Part shown: piece after piece, positions 60,258-64,000 of the stretch | Numbering within the stretch: position 1 is the stretch's first letter | How the letters are laid out: every line of letters begins with the position of its first letter | Source of the DNA: Chitinophaga varians | GTDB lineage: Bacteria; Bacteroidota; Bacteroidia; Chitinophagales; Chitinophagaceae | DNA: 64,000 bases | Assembly (NCBI RefSeq): GCF_014529945.1 | Contig: NZ_JACVFB010000003.1 | Span: 1,054,001 to 1,118,000, forward strand | Reading direction: 5' to 3' | The notes under the pieces: generated by a model | What the model was told of the DNA's origin: nothing | What the model saw: the letters and a program-made list of their open reading frames with translations, nothing else | Databases searched by the model: none | Translations under genes and position numbers: made by a program

Positions 60258-60326
60258 TTACAGGCCACCCAGCAGAGATTGCAGCAGAGCAACGATCGTT
60301 GCGAGCAGTTGATTCAGCAAGTTCAT
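60258..60326 (-). CDS. Micro-gene 1: 22-residue amphipathic peptide
   Basis: ATG at 60326 to TAA at 60260-60258. The peptide starts MNLLNQLLATIVALL and ends QSLLGGL. It is identical to that of micro-gene 2, although the DNA differs at four third positions (TTG/TTA, AAT/AAC, GCT/GCG, GGT/GGC). Purifying selection on the peptide is the simplest reading. Leader stem-loop 24 bases upstream. No charged residue is present, so it should insert into or lie on membranes; toxin-like or surfactant-like roles are guesses. Confidence 0.85.
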   Translation of the reverse strand: MNLLNQLLATIVALLQSLLGGL

Positions 60327-60349
60327 AGAAATGGATTTTCAGTTATTAT

Positions 60350-60384
60350 GCCTACTCTTTTTTTGGTTTTCGGCGATCCCAATT
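60350..60384 (-). promoter_or_regulatory. Leader stem-loop of micro-gene 1
   Basis: TTGG and CCAA pair around GATCGCCGAAAA, followed by AAAAAGAGTAGGC. No second upstream hairpin, in keeping with being the second cistron of an RNA. Confidence 0.65.
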
Positions 60385-60398
60385 AGCTTCATGCATTG

Positions 60399-60436
60399 CG
60401 AGGGAAATCAGGCGCTAAGGATAGGACAGTTCCCTC
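60399..60436 (-). ncRNA. 3' stem-loop of micro-gene 2
   Basis: GAGGGAAC and TTTCCCTC stem with the same loop as 60205-60243; compensating change relative to that copy. Confidence 0.6.
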
Positions 60437-60450
60437 ACGGGTGCTACTGA

Positions 60451-60519
60451 TTACAGGCCGCCCAGCAGAGATTGCAGCAGCGCAACGATCGTTGCGAGCA
60501 GTTGGTTCAGTAAGTTCAT
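60451..60519 (-). CDS. Micro-gene 2: 22-residue amphipathic peptide
   Basis: ATG at 60519 to TAA at 60453-60451. The encoded peptide is exactly that of micro-gene 1 (MNLLNQLLATIVALL.. SLLGGL). Leader stem-loop 25 bases upstream, then a second hairpin TTGGTT/AACCAA, and the TTCATTTTGTTCATT site 118 bases before the ATG. First cistron of a two-gene RNA ending at 60163. Confidence 0.85.
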   Translation of the reverse strand: MNLLNQLLATIVALLQSLLGGL

Positions 60520-60543
60520 AAGAATGGAAATTACACCTGTTTA

Positions 60544-60599
60544 GCCTACTCTTTTTTTGGTTTTCGGCAATCCCAATTGGTTTCATAGGAGCAACCAAC
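60544..60599 (-). promoter_or_regulatory. Leader hairpins of micro-gene 2
   Basis: Hairpin 1: TTGGTT/AACCAA (60598-60577). Hairpin 2: TTGG/CCAA around GATTGCCGAAAA. Tail AAAAAAAGAGTAGGC. Hairpin 1 differs in sequence from GACCGG/CCGGTC in later copies, but the stem is kept. Confidence 0.65.
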
Positions 60600-60636
60600 A
60601 CGTTAAAAATAAGGGCTATTCCTGCAATAACATGCA

Positions 60637-60651
60637 TTCATTTTGTTCATT
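60637..60651 (-). promoter_or_regulatory. TTCATTTTGTTCATT site upstream of micro-gene 2
   Basis: Exact copy of the repeated site, 118 bases upstream of the ATG. A weaker copy (TCATCTTGTTCAAT) follows at 60667-60680. Confidence 0.5.
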
Positions 60652-60804
60652 CCATCTTCAAAAAATATCATCTTGTTCAATCCGCTGAACACGCTATTTA
60701 CAAGGTCATCAGCGATTATCGAACATCTTTTGAAATACTATCATATCTGTAAAAATCATTACCGGAAAACAGGAATCCTAATTATTTTATTATTCACGAG
60801 ACAC

Positions 60805-60834
60805 AAAAAAGCCGCGATTATTCGCGGCTTTTTT
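60805..60834 (-). terminator. Terminator of micro-gene 3
   Basis: GCCGCGA-ATAA-TCGCGGC on the minus strand with T-runs on both sides (AAAAAA..TTTTTT), so it may act in both directions. Confidence 0.85.
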
Positions 60835-60906
60835 GCAATACAAGTAAAAAATGTTTTCCGTAATCACAGGATACAAGAGCAATAGCTGTCCTGTAGCTGA
60901 CAGGAA

Positions 60907-60969
60907 TTACAGGGCACCAACAACAGTGTGCAGAAACTTCAGGAAGGCGTTGAGAATTGTGTTTAACAT
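60907..60969 (-). CDS. Micro-gene 3: 20-residue peptide
   Basis: ATG at 60969 to TAA at 60909-60907; MLNTILNAFLKFLHTVVGAL, a hydrophobic, weakly basic helix with the same overall size as the others but without the Gly-Gly end (GAL instead). Leader hairpins 24 bases upstream and TTCATTTTGTTCATT 141 bases upstream support it. It is the most divergent member. Confidence 0.65.
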   Translation of the reverse strand: MLNTILNAFLKFLHTVVGAL

Positions 60970-60992
60970 ACGGAAACGATTAAAGATTCTGA

Positions 60993-61045
60993 GCTTACTC
61001 TTTTATTGGTTTTCAGCGATCCCAATGACCGGAACGCACCGGCCA
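60993..61045 (-). promoter_or_regulatory. Leader hairpins of micro-gene 3
   Basis: Hairpin 1 GGCCGG-TGCGTT-CCGGTC, hairpin 2 ATTGG/CCAAT around GATCGCTGAAAA, then AAAAGAGTAAGC. Confidence 0.65.
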
Positions 61046-61109
61046 CACTGCAAAATAGTGTATCCCCGCAATAATTACCTGTTCAGTTAATCCATTGCCA
61101 CCACTACCG

Positions 61110-61124
61110 TTCATTTTGTTCATT
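61110..61124 (-). promoter_or_regulatory. TTCATTTTGTTCATT site upstream of micro-gene 3
   Basis: Exact copy of the repeated site, 141 bases before the micro-gene 3 ATG. Confidence 0.5.
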
Positions 61125-61139
61125 GCAATATCTGCCTAC

Positions 61140-61166
61140 AAAAAAGCCATGACGTCAGTCATGGCT
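61140..61166 (-). terminator. Terminator of micro-gene 4
   Basis: AGCCATGAC-TGAC-GTCATGGCT on the minus strand followed by TTTTT; repeated in the next two units. Confidence 0.85.
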
Positions 61167-61220
61167 CTACGGGTAACAAACGCAGCATGCTCTTTAGCCG
61201 AATGCCGCCCAGTGCGGTTT

Positions 61221-61271
61221 TCAGCTACGCAAAATAACCTGGCTACAGGGTAAGAGTACAGCGGGGACCAT
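61221..61271 (-). CDS. 16-codon frame in unit 4 (degenerate second peptide?)
   Basis: ATG at 61271 to TGA at 61223-61221 encodes MVPAVLLPCSQVILRS. It lies at the usual distance from a degraded leader copy (about 61300-61335). The related frames in units 5 and 6 have the same length, with several amino-acid changes. It may be a decaying duplicate. Confidence 0.3.
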   Translation of the reverse strand: MVPAVLLPCSQVILRS

Positions 61272-61389
61272 AAGAAAAGGGGTTATATCAGTTTCACTTT
61301 TACATGGTTTTCGGCGGTCTCATAGTTCGTGCGTCTGGGGAGGGCAGACAAGCCATGGGTTCAAGAGCAAAAAATAGTTTACAGGTTGT

Positions 61390-61503
61390 TTAGTGACAAC
61401 GATGGCAGCCACAGCCACCACCATGTTCACCACCACCAGGATTAGTGTTACCTCCACCCAACAGCAGTTGGAGCAGGAATTGAAGCAAACCAGTGAGAAT
61501 CAT
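61390..61503 (-). CDS. Micro-gene 4: 37-residue peptide with Gly-rich, Cys/His tail
   Basis: ATG at 61503 to TAA at 61392-61390. An N-terminal helix MILTGLLQFLLQLLLGGG is followed by NTNPGGG, EHGGG and the metal-ligand-like end CGCHRCH. The Gly-Gly after about 16 residues and the shared NTNPG link it to micro-genes 5 and 6. Leader hairpins 26 bases upstream, TACATTTG 84 bases upstream. The Cys/His end could bind zinc or copper or be modified; no maturation gene is in sight. Confidence 0.8.
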   Translation of the reverse strand: MILTGLLQFLLQLLLGGGNTNPGGGEHGGGCGCHRCH

Positions 61504-61528
61504 AAAACTGGATTTAAAGGGGTTAAGC

Positions 61529-61594
61529 GCCTACTCTCTTATTGGTTTTCAGCAATCCCAAAGACCGGTAACAATCGGTCATACTACAAATGTA
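61529..61594 (-). promoter_or_regulatory. -7 box and leader hairpins of micro-gene 4
   Basis: TACATTTG (61594-61587), hairpin 1 GACCG..CGGTC (61580-61563), hairpin 2 TTGG/CCAA around GATTGCTGAAAA, then AGAGAGTAGGC. The RNA would start at or just before hairpin 1. Confidence 0.65.
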
Positions 61595-61700
61595 ACCGCT
61601 TCTCTTAAATACAACGATGACTCCGGTCACCCCTTTTTAATCTCGCATTCATTCTTGTGAATGAAGGCATGAAGTTGATTATTACAGACGCCTTGCCAAT

Positions 61701-61726
61701 AAAAAAGCCATGACCTCAGTCATGGC
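61701..61726 (-). terminator. Terminator of micro-gene 5
   Basis: AGCCATGAC-TGAG-GTCATGGCT followed by TTTTTT on the minus strand. Confidence 0.85.
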
Positions 61727-61781
61727 TCTACGGGTAACAAACGCAGCATGCTCTCGGGCCGAATACCGCCCGGTGCGGATT

Positions 61782-61832
61782 TCAGCGACGCAAAATAACC
61801 TGGTGACAGGTAAAGAGTACATCGAGGACCAT
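61782..61832 (-). CDS. 16-codon frame in unit 5 (degenerate second peptide?)
   Basis: ATG at 61832 to TGA, encoding MVLDVLFTCHQVILRR. A degraded leader copy starts 22 bases upstream (GCTACGCTTTTACATGG.. on plus), the same spacing as for real micro-genes. Confidence 0.35.
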   Translation of the reverse strand: MVLDVLFTCHQVILRR

Positions 61833-61952
61833 CGGAAAAAGGTTTTAATCTCAGCTACGCTTTTACATGGTTTCGGCATTCTCATTGTTCATGCGTCTTG
61901 GAGAGGCAAACGAGCCGTAGCGGTTCGAGAGCAGGAATAGTTCACTGGTTGC

Positions 61953-62084
61953 TTAACTGCAATGGCGAGGATGACAACGATTATCATCGTCATCATCATC
62001 ACGATGACAACCACCACCACCTGGATTAGTGTTACCGCCGCAGAGCAGCCGGCGAAGCCATTCAAGCAATTCACAAAGGAACAT
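61953..62084 (-). CDS. Micro-gene 5: 43-residue peptide with Cys/His and Asp-rich tail
   Basis: ATG at 62084 to TAA at 61955-61953. MFLCELLEWLRRLLCGG forms a basic amphipathic start, followed by NTNPGGGG, CHR, six Asp, NRCH, PRHCS. Compared with micro-gene 6, most changes in the N-terminal 21 codons are silent, which supports coding. The Gly-Gly could be a leader-peptide cleavage site. Leader hairpins 22 bases upstream; TACATTTG 82 bases upstream. Confidence 0.85.
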   Translation of the reverse strand: MFLCELLEWLRRLLCGGNTNPGGGGCHRDDDDDDNRCHPRHCS

Positions 62085-62106
62085 AACAAATGGTTTTAGG
62101 GTTAAA

Positions 62107-62173
62107 GCCTACTCTTTTATTGGTTTTCAGCAATCCCAATGTCCGGGTGTTAACCGGTCATACTACAAATGTA
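62107..62173 (-). promoter_or_regulatory. -7 box and leader hairpins of micro-gene 5
   Basis: TACATTTG (62173-62166), hairpin 1 GACCGG..CCGGAC, hairpin 2 ATTGG/CCAAT around GATTGCTGAAAA, then AAAAGAGTAGGC. Confidence 0.65.
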
Positions 62174-62267
62174 ACCGCTTCTCCTAAATCGAAACATGAT
62201 GCAGATCACCCATTGGTTACTTACCACAATATTTATTTTAATCGTTGTTCAATATATTCCTGCCTAT

Positions 62268-62293
62268 AAAAAAGCCATGACGTCAGTCATGGC
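62268..62293 (-). terminator. Terminator of micro-gene 6
   Basis: AGCCATGAC-TGAC-GTCATGGCT followed by TTTTTT on the minus strand. Confidence 0.85.
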
Positions 62294-62348
62294 TCTACGG
62301 GTAACAAACACAGCATGCTCTCGGGCCGAATGCCGCCCAGTGCGGTTT

Positions 62349-62399
62349 TCAGCAACGCAAAATAACCTGGTGACAGGGAAAGAGTACAGCGAGGACCAT
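62349..62399 (-). CDS. 16-codon frame in unit 6 (degenerate second peptide?)
   Basis: ATG at 62399 to TGA, encoding MVLAVLFPCHQVILRC. Same length and position as in units 4 and 5, behind a degraded leader copy. Confidence 0.35.
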   Translation of the reverse strand: MVLAVLFPCHQVILRC

Positions 62400-62522
62400 A
62401 GGAAAAAGGTTTTTAATCTCAGCTACGCTTTTACATGGCTTTCGGTAATCTTATTGTTTGTGCGGTCTGGGGAAGGTAGACAAGCCATAGGGGTTCAAGA
62501 GCAAGAATAGTTCACAGGTCGT

Positions 62523-62657
62523 TTAGTGGCAACGACGATGGCAACGATCATCATCATCGTCATCACGACGGTGACATCCATTACCACCATTACCAGGATT
62601 GGTGTTACCGCCGCAAAGCAGCCGGCGAAGCCATTCGAGCAAATCGTGAAGGAACAT
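62523..62657 (-). CDS. Micro-gene 6: 44-residue peptide with Cys/His and Asp-rich tail
   Basis: ATG at 62657 to TAA at 62525-62523. MFLHDLLEWLRRLLCGG, then NTNPGNGGNG, CHRR, six Asp, RCHRRCH. The N-terminal helix is nearly that of micro-gene 5; the tail is a little longer. Leader hairpins 23 bases upstream, TACATTTG 82 bases and TTCATTTTGTTCATT 144 bases upstream. Function unknown; see findings. Confidence 0.85.
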   Translation of the reverse strand: MFLHDLLEWLRRLLCGGNTNPGNGGNGCHRRDDDDDDRCHRRCH

Positions 62658-62679
62658 AACAAATGGTTTTAGGGTTAAA

Positions 62680-62767
62680 GCCTACTCTTTTATTGGTTTT
62701 CAGCATTCCCAAATGACCGGTAATAACCGGTCATGCCACAAATGTAACCGCTTCGCTCAAATTCAAA
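62680..62767 (-). promoter_or_regulatory. Promoter and leader hairpins of micro-gene 6
   Basis: TTTG (62767-62764), a 17-base spacer and TACATTTG (62746-62739); then hairpin 1 GACCGG-TTATTA-CCGGTC (62732-62715) and hairpin 2 TTGG/CCAA around GAATGCTGAAAA, with the tail AAAAGAGTAGGC. Confidence 0.65.
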
Positions 62768-62800
62768 TATGATACACGTCATTCAATCGTTACTATGACA

Positions 62801-62815
62801 TTCATTTTGTTCATT
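62801..62815 (-). promoter_or_regulatory. TTCATTTTGTTCATT site upstream of micro-gene 6
   Basis: Exact copy of the repeated site, about 55 bases upstream of the -7 box. Confidence 0.5.
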
Positions 62816-62827
62816 AGGAATCCTGAT

Positions 62828-62876
62828 TAAAAAAGCCCCGGCGGCCATGGATACGGCTACCGGGACTATTTTTTCA
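62828..62876 (-). terminator. Terminator of the outer-membrane protein gene
   Basis: GTCCCGGTAGCCG / CGGC.GCCGGGGC stem on the minus strand followed by TTTTTT, just beyond the 62889 stop. Confidence 0.8.
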
Positions 62877-62888
62877 CTTGCCAGTGGA

Positions 62889-63506
62889 TTATTTTCCGCC
62901 TCTTTCTTCTTTATAAATAGCTTTTGCTTTAGCAGATGGCAGGTAGATCTGGAAGCCTACGCCCAGGCTGATCCGGTTAGCAGTGGTGGAATTACCGCCT
63001 CCAACTGTCAGATCATATTTCACTAAGCCTTCCAGGCCAACATTGGGTGTGATAAAGTAGGAAATACCAGGTCCGATACCCACGTTAAAACCATTTGTAG
63101 ATGCGCCACTGGCCGGGTTTTGGCCAGCGAATCCGGCATTCGCTTCCGCAAAGAATCTCACTCTCTTGGAAAACTCCAGTTTCCGGACGTTTTTATCTTC
63201 CACAAAATAACGGGCAAAGACGCCTACACCATAATTTGTATTCGAAGCCCTGGTGTCTGTCACTTTGTTCTTGGTGGTGTTGGCACCAAAATCAACATAA
63301 CCACCGATAGCCAGACCATCTTTGATAAACCAACCGATTTTAGGAGATAGATTGAAACTGAAAGCAGTGCTTTCCTTTTGAAAAGTCACATTCAAATTTG
63401 TGAGATTGGCACCCACCATAATGTTTCCTTTCTGGATCTGTGCTTTAACGGTTGATCCCATCAGTACGCTCACTGCAACAAGGGTTAGGAGACGAATTTT
63501 TTTCAT
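62889..63506 (-). CDS. Outer-membrane beta-barrel protein
   Basis: I start at MKKIRLLTLVAVSVLMGSTVKAQ (205 residues); an in-frame upstream start would add 20 residues before this clear signal peptide. The mature part has alternating strands typical of the PorT/OmpA-like 8-strand family of Bacteroidota (GNIMVGANLTNLNVTF, LSPKIGWFIKDGLAIGGYVDFG, YGVGVFARYFVED) but no OmpA peptidoglycan domain. It is the nearest ordinary gene to the micro-gene array and on the same strand, but has its own terminator. Confidence 0.82.
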   Translation of the reverse strand: MKKIRLLTLVAVSVLMGSTVKAQIQKGNIMVGANLTNLNVTFQKESTAFSFNLSPKIGWFIKDGLAIGGYVDFGANTTKNKVTDTRASNTNYGVGVFARYFVEDKNVRKLEFSKRVRFFAEANAGFAGQNPASGASTNGFNVGIGPGISYFITPNVGLEGLVKYDLTVGGGNSTTANRISLGVGFQIYLPSAKAKAIYKEERGGK

Positions 63507-64000
63507 AGTGTGCATTTTAGTTTTAACATTTAACATGCTGAATGAATAAATATGCCGATCGCGCAAAACAGCAAATCAGTATTTGAGGTTTGCAGCTGTA
63601 GCAGGTTGCTATTGAATAATGAACTGAAAAAAATTAGCGGCAGGGGGATAATGGGTAGCTTAATAATATGCTTCAAACAATCACAAACAATCACAGACAC
63701 ATGTTCGAACAGAATCTGAACGTGAAACAAAAGTACTGAAAATGAAGCATATAAGTGTTCAATTTGTTAAGAAAAATATAATTTTTTTCTTGCGCTGCAC
63801 TTTTTGCTGATCATGTTTTTCCGATGATACTTAAGGCTAATAACAATTACGATCGAATGTTGTTGTATAAAAATCTTTTCCCACCTGTGCTTTTTTTTCC
63901 ATGTTTATCCTATGATATTTCGGGAAGGAGAATGGTTCGGAGACCTGACAGGAAGGACCCACGGCAGCGGCAGGAGGTCACCTGCCGAATGATGAGCAGA
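63507..64000. other. Intergenic end of the window
   Basis: About 490 AT-rich bases with no supported gene. No clean promoter for the outer-membrane protein was found. Nothing else recognised. Confidence 0.5.

Larger units (their letters stand above)
61140..62830 (-). repeat. Three tandem units of about 560 bp (micro-genes 4, 5, 6)
   Basis: Units begin at 61141, 61700 and 62267. Each, read on the minus strand, has a promoter-like TACATTTG, two leader hairpins, a micro-gene, a conserved stretch of about 230 bases and the terminator AGCCATGAC..GTCATGGCT. Units 5 and 6 are closest. The middle of each unit holds a second, degraded leader and a 16-codon frame. Confidence 0.85.

Noticed and set aside
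61710..62510. Plus-strand frames of 70-100 residues (MTSVMALRVTN...) in the tandem units
   Set aside because: They run through the inverted terminator, are kept only because the DNA is duplicated, and the same frame is stopped in the first unit. The minus-strand micro-genes have leaders, promoters and silent changes.
59895..62711. Repeated sequence every few hundred bases, as in a CRISPR array
   Set aside because: Repeats are about 35 bases, but spacing is irregular (190-580 bases), the copies vary, each precedes a short reading frame and no cas genes are present.
63530..63730. Minus-strand frame of 66 residues upstream of the outer-membrane protein
   Set aside because: Low-complexity hydrophobic translation of AT-rich leader DNA, with no supporting signal.

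Overview
The window is a chromosomal segment from a Bacteroidota bacterium, most likely a Chitinophaga-like member of the Chitinophagaceae. Several things point there: promoter boxes of the Bacteroidota type (TTTG, a spacer of about 20 bases, then TAnnTTTG) in place of the E. coli -35/-10, glutamine synthetase type III, a fused two-subunit E1 2-oxoacid dehydrogenase, an SusC/FecA-style TonB receptor with an N-terminal carboxypeptidase-regulatory domain, a GLPGLI-like secreted protein, a PafA-type alkaline phosphatase and a zinc-free L36. No rRNA, tRNA, CRISPR or insertion sequence was seen.

1-11.4 kb is mixed housekeeping: the end of an Omp85-family outer-membrane protein, truB, a methyltransferase, aroE, phosphosulfolactate synthase (ComA), a TPR protein, secreted proteins of unknown role, an enoyl-CoA hydratase homologue, PafA phosphatase and an alpha-oxoamine synthase. 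ComA and the oxoamine synthase together suggest sulfonolipid (capnine) synthesis. 12-15.5 kb is a PepSY/TonB-receptor pair, probably for iron. 15.6-26 kb holds purL, glnN, a lipoprotein, efp-accB-accC, a thioredoxin-fold protein and mdh. 26-39 kb holds MarR/MFS, DedA, two amino-acid or dicarboxylate transporters, a YebC protein, an orphan response regulator, a 2-hydroxyacid dehydrogenase, the fused E1, a DUF1573 protein and an aminotransferase. Then follow two related small structured elements (39.55-39.87 kb), carA and a zinc-ribbon membrane protein.

42.1-59.1 kb is the complete S10-spc-alpha ribosomal cluster on the minus strand, from rpsJ to rplQ. It includes secY, map, infA, rpmJ and rpoA, and many of its spacers carry palindromes. 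It starts from a very good promoter just upstream of rpsJ; fusA is not upstream.

59.7-62.8 kb looks empty to ordinary gene finding but holds the most interesting content: seven minus-strand micro-genes for peptides of 20-44 residues. Each is preceded, 22-26 bases before its ATG, by a copy of the same leader. The leader can form a stem-loop whose stem covaries between copies, usually with a second hairpin upstream. Two of the peptides are identical although their DNA differs at four silent sites. Three lie in tandem repeats of about 560 bp and have an amphipathic N-terminus ending in Gly-Gly followed by Cys/His/Arg and Asp-rich tails. I do not recognise this family. It could be a type I toxin-like array, a set of small secreted or membrane-active peptides, or precursors of modified peptides. 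An outer-membrane beta-barrel gene closes the window. Other recurring signals are palindromic intergenic elements, two of which exactly fill gaps between convergent genes.
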